Below are positions 5,847-12,047 of a DNA stretch of 12,047 nucleotides, one piece after another. Origin of the DNA: Candidatus Omnitrophota bacterium (GTDB lineage: Bacteria; Ratteibacteria; UBA8468; B48-G9; JAFGKM01); contig JAKJFI010000015.1 in NCBI GenBank assembly GCA_022704985.1, positions 1 through 12,047 of the forward strand. The letters are read 5' to 3'. The notes below the pieces were generated by a model. The model did not search any database. It saw only the letters and a program-made list of their open reading frames with translations, and was not told the DNA's origin. The position numbers were made by a program, and so were the translations under genes. Within the stretch, counting starts at the first letter, position 1; each line of letters starts with the position of its first letter.

Positions 5847-6640
5847 TAGCTACCGAGCCATTCTCCTCTGAATGTGAAAGCGATTTTTCCCTCCAGGTAA
5901 ACAGCGCGCAGAGTTCTGTCAAAATCAACGCATAGTTTTTCGCCGGAGCGCGCCAGTACCGTGATAGGGGGCTCCATCTTTCCCAGAAGAAACCCCGCCA
6001 CGCCTGCCGCAACGCTTCCGGTGCCGCAGGAAAGAGTTTCTCCCTCAACCCCTCTTTCGTACGTTCGTATCTTCAGGAAACGTCTGTTGACGACCTCTAT
6101 CCAGTCAACGTTGGTTCCTTTCGGCTTGAAGAGCTTATGGTTCCGTACCGCAGGTCCGAATGTCCGGATGTCAACCTTCTCTATGTCATCGGTCAGGATA
6201 ACCGTATGCGGAACGCCCGTATTGAGAAAATGTCCGGTTATGACAGCCCTGCCTACGGGGAGTTTCAGGTTAAGCCGCGGCTCTCCCGCAATGTTCAACT
6301 GGGCTCTTGCGGTACTGCCCGTAACCCGTCCTTCCAGTATGCCGGCCAGGGTTTCAACGTGAATTGTTTTCTTTCTCGCGATGCCGGTCTCCGCTGCAAA
6401 ACGCAATATGCATCGCAACCCGTTGCCGCACATCTCGGCTTCACTGCCGTCGGGATTGAATATGCGCATCCTGAAATCGGCCTTTGATGACTTTTCAAGC
6501 AACAACAGCCCGTCGGCCCCTATTCCGAATTTTCTGTCGCACAGCCGGACTGCCGCCAGTTTTCTTTTTGCTATAACCGCCTTCCTGTTGTCTATGACAA
6601 CGAAGTCATTTCCCGACCCTGTCAGCTTTGAGAATTTCAT
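5846..6640 (-). CDS. dapF: Diaminopimelate epimerase
   Basis: DapF interconverts LL- and meso-diaminopimelate, supplying lysine and the peptidoglycan cross-linking residue; it is cytosolic and cofactor-free. The protein of 264 residues starts MKFSKLTGSGNDFVVIDN. Both catalytic cysteines are present: Cys71 in EMCGNGLRC and Cys205 in LSCGTGS. Substrate-binding segments include FNPDGSEAE (61-69), NTGVPHTVI and YERGVEGET. Length is close to the usual 270-280. The frame is open further upstream to 6745, but those residues do not resemble DapF and ATG 6638-6640 matches the family N-terminus. No Shine-Dalgarno sequence precedes this ATG, and a promoter sits just upstream, so the mRNA is probably leaderless. 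comEC follows with a 1-nt overlap. Confidence 0.96.
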   Translation of the reverse strand: MKFSKLTGSGNDFVVIDNRKAVIAKRKLAAVRLCDRKFGIGADGLLLLEKSSKADFRMRIFNPDGSEAEMCGNGLRCILRFAAETGIARKKTIHVETLAGILEGRVTGSTARAQLNIAGEPRLNLKLPVGRAVITGHFLNTGVPHTVILTDDIEKVDIRTFGPAVRNHKLFKPKGTNVDWIEVVNRRFLKIRTYERGVEGETLSCGTGSVAAGVAGFLLGKMEPPITVLARSGEKLCVDFDRTLRAVYLEGKIAFTFRGEWLGS

Positions 6641-6649
6641 GGTTGTAAG

Positions 6650-6679
6650 AGTATATATTTTAGTGCAGAGGTTTGTCAA
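6650..6679 (-). promoter_or_regulatory. dapF-comEC promoter, predicted near-leaderless
   Basis: The minus strand has a perfect TTGACA (6679-6674), an 18-nt spacer and TATACT (6655-6650). The dapF ATG follows the -10 by only 9 nt, so the transcript would begin about 2-4 nt before it. The alternating TA run could also supply a plus-strand -10 (TATATA, 6652-6657) with TTGAGA at 6628-6633. Confidence 0.62.
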
Positions 6680-6960
6680 AACGCAAGTTTTACAGTAAGA
6701 TTGATTGCGTGAAAGGCAAGACCGTTGTTCTGGATACGCAGACAAAGTGGGTTTACATAGGCAGGTACGAGAGAGATGACGACACTTATATCTTCCTTGA
6801 AGATGCCGACGCTTTTGACGTATCCGACACCTCTCTGAGCAAGGATGAATATATCAGGATGGTGAAAAGTGACGGTCTTGCGCCCAACAGGAAACGGGTT
6901 TCGGTGTTCAAGTCGATGGTTGCGGCGATTACCCTGCTTGATGACATCCTTGACAAATAA
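6673..6960 (+). CDS. Small conserved hypothetical protein, LSm-like
   Basis: With a TTG start at 6673 this is 95 residues; a GTG at 6709 would give 83. Neither start has a well-placed Shine-Dalgarno sequence (AGAGG at 6667-6671 is only 1 nt from the TTG), so the start is unsettled. The core reads KGKTVVLDTQTKWVYIGRY, then YIFLEDADAFDVSD, NRKRVSVF and ITLLDDIL. Alternating strands with an acidic LEDADAFD turn resemble a family of short beta-barrel (LSm/SmAP-like) proteins I recall from PVC-type and related bacteria. It is the first gene of the plsC-ispH-rpsA-nagB operon, ending 13 nt before plsC, which might suggest a link to RNA or translation. No enzymatic motif is visible and the function is unknown. 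Confidence 0.8.
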   Translation: MSKRKFYSKIDCVKGKTVVLDTQTKWVYIGRYERDDDTYIFLEDADAFDVSDTSLSKDEYIRMVKSDGLAPNRKRVSVFKSMVAAITLLDDILDK

Positions 6961-6973
6961 GCGGAAATTCTAA

Positions 6974-7588
6974 ATGCGAACTATGGAGAACCTGATATAT
7001 TGTTATGCAAAGTTTCTGGGTGTCCTGCTCTGCAAGTTCCTGTTTCACCTGGAGGTGCTGGGCAAGAAAAACCTTGAGGGCATCGGCGATTCCTGCATCA
7101 TCGCGCCGAATCACCAGAGCTTTCTGGACCCTCCGATACTCGGGCTTGCGTTTCCCCGCAAATTGAAATATTTTGCAAAGACCGACATATTCAAGATACC
7201 TATCCTGTCGTTCCTGGTAAGACATCTCGGAGCAATCCCTATAGACAGGGACATCATGTCTTCAATGACCGTGCGTCAGGGCGTAAAGGTTCTCAAGGAG
7301 AAGAATTGGCTTGTTATTTTTCCTGAAGGGACGAGAAGCAGGAGCGACAAGATGTCGCCGCCCAAGCAGGGCATAGGTTTTCTTCATTACAAGAGCGGGG
7401 CTCCCATAGTTCCCGTCTGGCTGGAAGGAACGGGAAGGGCGCTTCCTGTCTATGCCCATTTCATAAGGCCTGTAAAAATAAAGGTAATCATCGGGCAGAA
7501 AATAGAAGCGGGAGGGAAGGATTACGCCGCCATTGCGCAGAAGGTTATCGAAGGCATACAGAAACTGCAACCAAAACGAAAACGATAA
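6974..7588 (+). CDS. plsC: 1-acyl-sn-glycerol-3-phosphate acyltransferase
   Basis: PlsC acylates lysophosphatidic acid to phosphatidic acid at the membrane, the second acylation of phospholipid synthesis. The 204-residue protein has the four acyltransferase blocks in order: NHQSFLD (46-52, the NHx4D catalytic pair His47/Asp52), GAIPIDR (86-92), FPEGTRSRSD (116-125) and PIVPVWLEGT (144-153). A short hydrophobic N-terminus (about 8-24) probably anchors it. The start could be ATG 6974 or ATG 6983; neither has a strong Shine-Dalgarno sequence. plsC next to ispH and rpsA is a familiar arrangement, in clostridia usually with cmk in front; here cmk is replaced by the LSm-like gene. Confidence 0.93.
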   Translation: MRTMENLIYCYAKFLGVLLCKFLFHLEVLGKKNLEGIGDSCIIAPNHQSFLDPPILGLAFPRKLKYFAKTDIFKIPILSFLVRHLGAIPIDRDIMSSMTVRQGVKVLKEKNWLVIFPEGTRSRSDKMSPPKQGIGFLHYKSGAPIVPVWLEGTGRALPVYAHFIRPVKIKVIIGQKIEAGGKDYAAIAQKVIEGIQKLQPKRKR

Positions 7589-7666
7589 ATCTTGACTCCT
7601 CGCTATCGGTGAGATGCAAGAACTTTTCTCAATGGAAGCGAGTTTGAAATAGTGCGGGACAAGGAG

Positions 7667-7677
7667 TTCGGGGTAAA
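7667..7677 (+). promoter_or_regulatory. ispH leader motif TTCGGGGTAAA and upstream Shine-Dalgarno sequence
   Basis: AAGGAG (7661-7666) lies 10 nt before the ispH ATG, and the intervening bases are TTCGGGGTAA. The 11-mer TTCGGGGTAAA is also the first part of the 15-mer before infC and rplT. The rest of the 88-bp gap 7589-7676 shows no clear gene, promoter or terminator. Confidence 0.5.
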
Positions 7678-8564
7678 TGAAAAAATTGATTGTTGCCAGA
7701 AACACGGGATTCTGTTTTGGGGTCAGGAGAACCGTGCAGACGGCGGAAAAGCTCCTGGAAAAACACAAGCGGTTATACAGCATCGGGGACATAGTGCATA
7801 ATCCTCTGGTGATGAACGCTCTGAAAGCGAAGGGGTTGAAGGTAGTTGACAGCGAGAGGGAGGTTAAGGGAGGGCCTTTCATAGTCAGGTCGCACGGCAT
7901 AGGACCTGATACCATACGCCGTCTTAGGGGGAGAGGGGTGGAAATCCATGACGCAACCTGTCCTTCGGTCAAGAAAATACATTCTCTGATAAAAAGATTG
8001 GACAGGGAAAAATATTTAATTATAATAATAGGGAATCAGAACCATCCGGAGGTGGTAGCCCTGAAGGAATACGGAGGCAACGTTCGCGTTCTCCGTGAAA
8101 AAACCTCTTTTGATGTACATGCCAAGTGTCGGAAAGCGGCGGTGATAGGACAAACGACTCTTTCATTCAGGGACTATTTTCAAACTGCGTGCGGTATCGT
8201 GAACAGCGCGGATTTCAAGGCAACGGTGGTTTATAACACCATTTGCCGGGTGACTGGCGAACGCCAGGACGAATCAGAACGGATAAGCAGGACGGCGGAT
8301 GTCGTTCTTGTTCTTGGGGGAAAGACAAGTTCTAATACCGCGAAGCTGTATCAGAACTGCAGGCGTTTCAACGACAGGGTAATGCACGTTGAAGAATTAG
8401 ATGAACTGAACAGGGTCTCTTTCCTGAACAGTGATTCCGTGGGATTAATCTCCGGAACTTCAACTCCGGAGGATTTTATACAGGCAGTAAAAAAGTACAT
8501 GAAAAAAAAAGGATATGGGGAGGTGCCGCATAATGAGCACACAGGATGTAGGAAAACTTCTTGA
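7677..8564 (+). CDS. ispH: 4-hydroxy-3-methylbut-2-enyl diphosphate reductase
   Basis: IspH (LytB) is the last enzyme of the MEP isoprenoid pathway, reducing HMBPP to IPP and DMAPP with a 4Fe-4S cluster. In 295 residues the three cluster cysteines are Cys13 (GFCFGV), Cys95 (DATCP) and Cys190 (NTICRVTGERQ). Diphosphate-binding histidines are His41 (VHNP), His73 (RSHG) and His123 (NHPEV), with the proton-relay Glu125. QTTLS (159-163), GGKTSSNTAKL (214-224) and SGTSTPEDF (259-267) complete the active site. It is complete and of usual length. Its last 32 nt overlap rpsA in another frame. In some clostridia IspH and S1 are one fused polypeptide; here they are separate overlapping genes. Confidence 0.97.
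   Translation: MKKLIVARNTGFCFGVRRTVQTAEKLLEKHKRLYSIGDIVHNPLVMNALKAKGLKVVDSEREVKGGPFIVRSHGIGPDTIRRLRGRGVEIHDATCPSVKKIHSLIKRLDREKYLIIIIGNQNHPEVVALKEYGGNVRVLREKTSFDVHAKCRKAAVIGQTTLSFRDYFQTACGIVNSADFKATVVYNTICRVTGERQDESERISRTADVVLVLGGKTSSNTAKLYQNCRRFNDRVMHVEELDELNRVSFLNSDSVGLISGTSTPEDFIQAVKKYMKKKGYGEVPHNEHTGCRKTS
8517..8524 (+). promoter_or_regulatory. rpsA Shine-Dalgarno sequence inside ispH
   Basis: GGGGAGGT lies 8 nt before ATG 8533, which selects that start over the in-frame ATG at 8515, whose own first bases form this site. It falls within the ispH coding sequence, implying coupled translation. Confidence 0.85.
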
Positions 8565-9924
8565 GGAAAAAATAGCTGGTTTCAAACCCGGGTCGCTGGT
8601 CAAAGGAAAGGTGGTGAGGGTCGTAGGAGAAGAGGTCATCGTTGACATTGACTACAAGTCTGAAGGCGTGGCTCCAAAGGAGGAGTTCAAGCGGGAGATA
8701 GACGAGATTATTCCCGGAGAAGAGGTGAACGTAATCGTGGAATCTCTTGACCCGGATGTACACGGGCTGATACCTCTTTCGAAAGAGAAGGCGGACGTTA
8801 TCCTGAACTGGGAAAAAGTTGAAAAGTGTTACGAAGAGGACGGTGTGATAGAGGGATTTATCTTCAGAAGAGTTAAGGGTGGATTCAGGGTGGATATAGG
8901 CGTTATCGCTTTCCTTCCCGCCTCGCAGGCTGACCTGGCTCCGCTGGCAAACCCTGCGGCGCTTGTGGGCAAAAAGGCGCAGTTCAAGATAATCAGTCTT
9001 GATACGCAGAGGAGAAACATAGTAGTCTCAAGGCGAAAATTTCTTGAGGAAGAAAAAGAAGTAAACAGGAAGGAATCTCTTTCCGCTATGCAGAAGAACC
9101 AGCTGGTGACCGGCACCGTCAAGAATATCGTGGATTACGGAGCATTCATAGAGCTGGATTACGGGATTGTGGGGTTGTTGCATCTGAACGATATGAGCTG
9201 GGGCAAGATAAGTTACCCGTCTCAGATTGTGAGCCTGGGGCAGCAGATAGAGGTAGTGGTTCTGGACGTTGACATTGATAAAAAAACGGTTTCTTTCGGG
9301 CTCAAGCAGAAAACGCCCAACCCGTGGGAGAATATCGAGGAGAAATACCCTGTCGGTTCCACGGTGGAAGGCAAGGTTGTCAACATTACGGATTATGGAG
9401 CATTTATCAAGATAGAGGAAGGGGTTGAAGGATTACTGCATATCTCCGAGCTTTCATGGACAGGAAGGGTGAAACGCCCTTCGGAAATCGTGGCGATGGG
9501 CGATAGCGTTACGGTGCAGGTCATCGACATCAAGAGGGACGAGCAGAGAATTTCATTCAGCCTGCGGGAACTGGAGCCCAATCCGTGGCCGGAGATAGTT
9601 GAAAGATATCCGGTGGGAAGCGTTGTGAAAGGAAAGGTGTATAACATCACCGACTTCGGCGCCTTTGTGGAGATAGAGCCAGGCATAGACGGGCTGCTGC
9701 ACATATCCAATATTGCCGATGACGTTATCAAGCATCCTTCGGAGGTATTGCGAAAAGGGCAGAAGATAGACGTGAAGGTGCTTGAAATAGACGCTGAGAA
9801 CAAGAGGATTTCTCTCGGGATGAAACAACTTGCTGAATATGAGAAATCTCAAGGCGCGTCAGAGCTGGATGCCGAGGATGAAGGAGGGCAGGCAGATGAG
9901 GGTGTTGATAGCGAAGAACTATGA
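8533..9924 (+). CDS. rpsA: 30S ribosomal protein S1, five S1 repeats
   Basis: S1 helps the 30S subunit bind and unfold mRNA. The 463-residue protein has five S1 (OB-fold) repeats at about 19-84, 102-169, 188-259, 274-346 and 360-432, against six in E. coli. Repeats 3-5 carry the strong RNA-binding form DYGAFIE, GLLHISELSW and HPSEVLRKGQ, while repeats 1-2 are the divergent, ribosome-docking type. Two similar linkers (NPWENIEEKYPVGS and NPWPEIVERYPVGS) introduce repeats 4 and 5. The tail after residue 438 is acidic (SELDAEDEGG, VDSEEL). It overlaps ispH by 32 nt and nagB by 29 nt, so the three are likely translated as a coupled unit. Confidence 0.95.
   Translation: MSTQDVGKLLEEKIAGFKPGSLVKGKVVRVVGEEVIVDIDYKSEGVAPKEEFKREIDEIIPGEEVNVIVESLDPDVHGLIPLSKEKADVILNWEKVEKCYEEDGVIEGFIFRRVKGGFRVDIGVIAFLPASQADLAPLANPAALVGKKAQFKIISLDTQRRNIVVSRRKFLEEEKEVNRKESLSAMQKNQLVTGTVKNIVDYGAFIELDYGIVGLLHLNDMSWGKISYPSQIVSLGQQIEVVVLDVDIDKKTVSFGLKQKTPNPWENIEEKYPVGSTVEGKVVNITDYGAFIKIEEGVEGLLHISELSWTGRVKRPSEIVAMGDSVTVQVIDIKRDEQRISFSLRELEPNPWPEIVERYPVGSVVKGKVYNITDFGAFVEIEPGIDGLLHISNIADDVIKHPSEVLRKGQKIDVKVLEIDAENKRISLGMKQLAEYEKSQGASELDAEDEGGQADEGVDSEEL
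9881..9887 (+). promoter_or_regulatory. nagB Shine-Dalgarno sequence inside rpsA
   Basis: AAGGAGG is 8 nt before ATG 9896, fixing the nagB start within the 3' end of rpsA rather than at in-frame upstream codons. Confidence 0.85.
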
Positions 9925-10690
9925 ACGGGTGTCGAGAGAAGCGGCGCAGATTGTCTATGAACTGGTCAGGAGAAAACCCAACTGCGTGCTGGGATTAGCC
10001 ACTGGAAGCACGCCCCTGGGACTCTACAAGGAAATGATAAGGATGCATAAGGAAGACGGGCTGGATTTTTCCAGCGTGAAGACCTTCAACTTGGACGAGT
10101 ATTATGGGCTGTCGCCGGAGCACCCGCAGAGTTACAGGTGTTTCATGAATGAGAACCTCTTCAACGGCATAAACATAAAACTCGAAAACACAAAGGTTCC
10201 GGACGGGAGCGTTAAAATAGAGGAAGTGGAGCAGTGTTGCAGAAGATACGAGGAGCTTATCAAGCAGGCGGGCGGAATAGACCTGCAGGTCCTGGGCATA
10301 GGAGGCGACGGACACATCGCTTTCAACGAACCGGGGTCTTCGCTGGGGTCCCGCACACGCCTCGTGGCGCTGAGCGAGAAAACCATCGATGACAATTCCA
10401 GATTCTTTAACAGCTCGGCGGACGTCCCCAGGTTTGCGCTGTCAATGGGGGTGGGCACGATTCTTGAGGCGAAGGAGATTGTTTTTCTTGCAACCGGCGA
10501 AAAAAAGGCCGGGGTTGTCGCAAAAGCTCTTGAAGGGCCGGTTACAAGCATGATTACAGCCTCTGCCCTGCAACTCCATCCGAGGGTTACCGCCATACTG
10601 GATGAAGACGCGTCCGATTCTCTGGAAAGGGTTGCGTTTTACAGGTTTGTCGCAGACGCGGAAAAGCAGGCAGGCGCCAGACTTTTTTAA
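9896..10690 (+). CDS. nagB: Glucosamine-6-phosphate deaminase
   Basis: NagB converts glucosamine-6-phosphate to fructose-6-phosphate and ammonia, feeding amino sugars into glycolysis. The 264-residue protein has the phosphate loop LATGSTPLGLY (34-44), FNLDEYYGL with catalytic Asp67, and GIGGDGHIAFNEPGSS with Asp138, His140 and Glu145, all matching the known active site. Further family segments are HPQSYRCFM, ALSMGVGTIL and MITASALQLHP. Length is typical of the short (Bacillus-like) form without the longer E. coli C-terminus. No other amino-sugar gene (nagA, nagE) is nearby; its place as the last gene of an S1 operon is unusual. The C-terminus converges on acpS with a 42-bp gap that shows no convincing hairpin terminator. 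Confidence 0.96.
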   Translation: MRVLIAKNYERVSREAAQIVYELVRRKPNCVLGLATGSTPLGLYKEMIRMHKEDGLDFSSVKTFNLDEYYGLSPEHPQSYRCFMNENLFNGINIKLENTKVPDGSVKIEEVEQCCRRYEELIKQAGGIDLQVLGIGGDGHIAFNEPGSSLGSRTRLVALSEKTIDDNSRFFNSSADVPRFALSMGVGTILEAKEIVFLATGEKKAGVVAKALEGPVTSMITASALQLHPRVTAILDEDASDSLERVAFYRFVADAEKQAGARLF

Positions 10691-10732
10691 AAAGAATAAG
10701 CCCGAAGCGCCGCTAAACTTGCAGGCTAAATA

Positions 10733-11095
10733 TCAAGTGCGGGCAGATATAAAAAGCGCGGTGGTGACGGCATGCCTGTTTGTGGTGTAGAAATTAAAAG
10801 TCAGCTCCGGGGGATTTATTTTTCCCTTGAGTGCCACAGCGGGTTTGCCCCGACGCCAGAGAATCTCTATGTCTTTGAAATGGAATTCCTTCTGCATTGG
10901 TTCCGGGAGCGCCTTCCATACAGCCTCTTTGAAAGAAAATGATATGCACATCAAGCAGAAAGATTCATCGCTCTCCGGCATATGCGAAAGCTCCCTTTCG
11001 GTAAAAATTCTGCGGGTAAAGCGAAAGCTGTATTGTTCCATCACCTGCCTGAACCGTTGCAGGTCAACGATGTCTATCCCGGTATATATCTCCAA
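10733..11095 (-). CDS. acpS: Holo-[acyl-carrier-protein] synthase
   Basis: AcpS transfers 4'-phosphopantetheine from CoA to acyl carrier protein. The 120-residue length is typical. GIDIVDLQRF carries the magnesium-binding Asp8, IFTERELSH matches the family FTxxE segment, and FSFKEAVWKAL holds the second metal-binding Glu57. The C-terminal strand, usually with an SxSH element, here reads FNFYTTNRHAVTTALF, so that motif is not conserved. The start is TTG (11093-11095), supported by AAGGGAG (11104-11110) at 8 nt spacing. It is transcribed away from the V-ATPase genes and converges on nagB; the 85-bp divergent gap 11096-11180 probably holds both promoters. Confidence 0.9.
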   Translation of the reverse strand: MEIYTGIDIVDLQRFRQVMEQYSFRFTRRIFTERELSHMPESDESFCLMCISFSFKEAVWKALPEPMQKEFHFKDIEILWRRGKPAVALKGKINPPELTFNFYTTNRHAVTTALFISART

Positions 11096-11180
11096 TAGTC
11101 TATCTCCCTTGCAATTTTAGACATTCTATTGTAAATTGTATAGGTCTTTTTGGCAATAATCGATTGCGCAGGAAAACAGG

Positions 11181-11480
11181 ATGGAAGAAAAGAAAATAGG
11201 TTTTGTAGGGGATGAGACGAGCGTGGAGTTTTTCAAGGCCTTCGGCGCGGATATTTTCAGCGCGCACAGCGTTGATGAGGCTGAAAAGGTTATCGGGGAA
11301 CTGCAACTGTCGGAGTATGCGATGGTCTTTATTACTGAAGAGGTTTTTGACAGGCAACGATTCCATAAGTGCCTGGCGGCAAAGAAACTGATGGTGATTC
11401 CCAGTCTATTATCAGCGAAGGGAAAGGGATACTATCTGGTAGAAGAATTAATCAGAAAGGCAACCGGGATGAAGGAGTAA
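11181..11480 (+). CDS. atpF: V-type ATP synthase subunit F
   Basis: Subunit F (NtpG/AtpF family) is a small central-stalk protein of V/A-type ATPases that joins subunit D in the rotor and modulates catalysis. The 99 residues start KKIGFVGDETSVEFFKAFG, followed by YAMVFITEEVF and VIPSLLSAKGKGYYLVEELI, the compact alpha/beta pattern and the usual length of the family. ATG 11181 has AGGA 7 nt upstream. A weak promoter-like pair (TTGCAA 11109-11114, 17 nt, TAAATT 11132-11137) lies in the divergent gap. It is followed after 4 nt by subunit A. Subunits E, C, I and K, often upstream in such operons, are not here. The symbol follows V-type usage and does not mean the F-type b subunit. Confidence 0.88.
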   Translation: MEEKKIGFVGDETSVEFFKAFGADIFSAHSVDEAEKVIGELQLSEYAMVFITEEVFDRQRFHKCLAAKKLMVIPSLLSAKGKGYYLVEELIRKATGMKE

Positions 11481-11484
11481 TGCA

Positions 11485-12047
11485 ATGGAAAGAGGCAGAA
11501 TCATAAAGGTGAGCGGTCCTCTGGTGCAGGCGGAGGGTATGAAGTCATCCAACATGTATGACGTTGTGCGTGTCGGGGAAGAAGAACTGGTGGGTGAAAT
11601 TATCCGCATGGAAGGAGACGTGGTTTCGATACAGGTATATGAGGAAACCGAAGGGTTAAAGGTCGGCGACCCTGTTGCGGATACCGGAGAACCTCTCGTC
11701 GTGGAACTGGGGCCCGGAATGCTTTCCAACATATTTGACGGAATACAGAGACCTCTTTCCCGGCTGGAGGAGAAGGGAGATTTTATTTTCAGAGGCATAC
11801 AAATGCCGCCCCTCGACAGGGAAAAGAAGTGGAAGTTCAAACCGGTTGTCGGGAAAGGGGAGAGCGTTGAAGAGGGCGATATCATAGGAGAGGTGCAGGA
11901 GACGCCGATTCTCCTTCATAAGATAATGGTCCCTCCCGGCTTGAGGGGAGAGATAACGGAGATAAAAGAAGGCGATTTTACCGTAGAGGAAGAGATTGGA
12001 AAGATAATGACCGACAGCGGAGAAGAAAGAGCCCTGTATCTCATGCA
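11485..12047 (+). CDS. atpA: V-type ATP synthase catalytic subunit A, N-terminal part (runs off the window)
   Basis: The first 187 of about 580-600 residues of the nucleotide-binding catalytic subunit of a V/A-type ATPase (ATP-driven or ATP-forming H+/Na+ rotary pump). MERGRIIKVSGPLVQAEGM, MYDVVRVG and LVGEIIRMEGD form the N-terminal barrel. VELGPGMLSNIFDGIQRPL is the diagnostic segment, and the inserted non-homologous region of A subunits follows (FKPVVGKGESVEEGDIIG, then HKIMVPPGLRGEI). The P-loop lies beyond the window. ATG 11485 has AAGGAG (11472-11477) at 7 nt, inside the end of subunit F. F then A is the conserved sub-order; B and D are expected next. Confidence 0.96.
   Translation, partial: MERGRIIKVSGPLVQAEGMKSSNMYDVVRVGEEELVGEIIRMEGDVVSIQVYEETEGLKVGDPVADTGEPLVVELGPGMLSNIFDGIQRPLSRLEEKGDFIFRGIQMPPLDREKKWKFKPVVGKGESVEEGDIIGEVQETPILLHKIMVPPGLRGEITEIKEGDFTVEEEIGKIMTDSGEERALYLM

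Noticed and set aside
6641..6745. N-terminal extension of dapF
   Set aside because: It crosses the dapF promoter, is Cys-rich and unlike DapF; the family N-terminus begins at 6640.
7262..7972. 236-residue minus-strand frame across plsC and ispH
   Set aside because: It is antisense to both genes, which have complete catalytic motifs.
8515..8532. Earlier ATG for rpsA
   Set aside because: Its first codons are the Shine-Dalgarno sequence for ATG 8533, which has ideal spacing.
9393..9803. Minus-strand frames opposite rpsA
   Set aside because: They are produced by the repetitive S1 repeats read on the other strand.
9100..9830. Internal DNA repeats within rpsA as a mobile or recent duplication
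   Set aside because: They are the S1 domains; similarity is at protein level with diverged codons, normal for S1.
10681..10732. Bidirectional terminator between nagB and acpS
   Set aside because: CTTTTTTAAAAAG is self-complementary but has no loop or GC stem; I cannot support a terminator.

Overview
This window is chromosomal housekeeping DNA from a bacterium, read as two large minus-strand blocks followed by a plus-strand operon. The gene content (DapF, the MEP-pathway enzyme IspH, PlsC, ComEC, a bacterial V-type ATPase and a ThrRS without a TGS domain) suggests a diderm, possibly uncultivated lineage. A small LSm-like protein and a glycoside-hydrolase relic resemble families I associate with the Planctomycetota/Omnitrophota (PVC) side of the tree. 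That placement is a low-confidence inference.

Region 1 (1-3233, minus strand) reads in transcription order: a strong promoter, tRNA-Asp(GTC), a 92-bp direct repeat flanking a 73-bp spacer, thrS, infC, rpmI and the start of rplT. It is the classic thrS-infC-rpmI-rplT translation operon with a tRNA at its head. infC most likely starts at ATT. A 15-nt motif containing the Shine-Dalgarno sequence is identical in the infC and rplT leaders, and its first 11 nt recur just before ispH. The repeat copies the tRNA-Asp 3' end together with the sequence beyond it and reaches into the 5' end of the thrS reading frame, which looks like the scar of an insertion at the tRNA.

Region 2 (3234-6700) holds a frameshifted glycoside-hydrolase-like relic on the plus strand (3290-3506), a 14-bp perfect palindrome, and the minus-strand pair dapF-comEC, joined by TAATG. 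A good sigma70-type promoter lies so close to dapF that its mRNA is probably leaderless. The C-terminal beta-lactamase-like domain of ComEC has lost the expected metal-binding motif.

Region 3 (6673-10690, plus strand) is a tight operon: LSm-like small protein, plsC, ispH, rpsA (S1, five repeats) and nagB. The ispH/rpsA and rpsA/nagB pairs overlap by about 30 nt, each downstream gene having its Shine-Dalgarno sequence inside the gene before it.

Region 4 (10733-12047) has acpS on the minus strand (TTG start), divergent from V-type ATPase subunits F and A on the plus strand. Subunit A runs off the window.

I see no CRISPR array, transposase, defence locus or obviously new multi-gene system. The most interesting items are the tRNA-associated repeat, the infC start and shared leader motif, the ComEC C-terminus, and the glycosidase relic.
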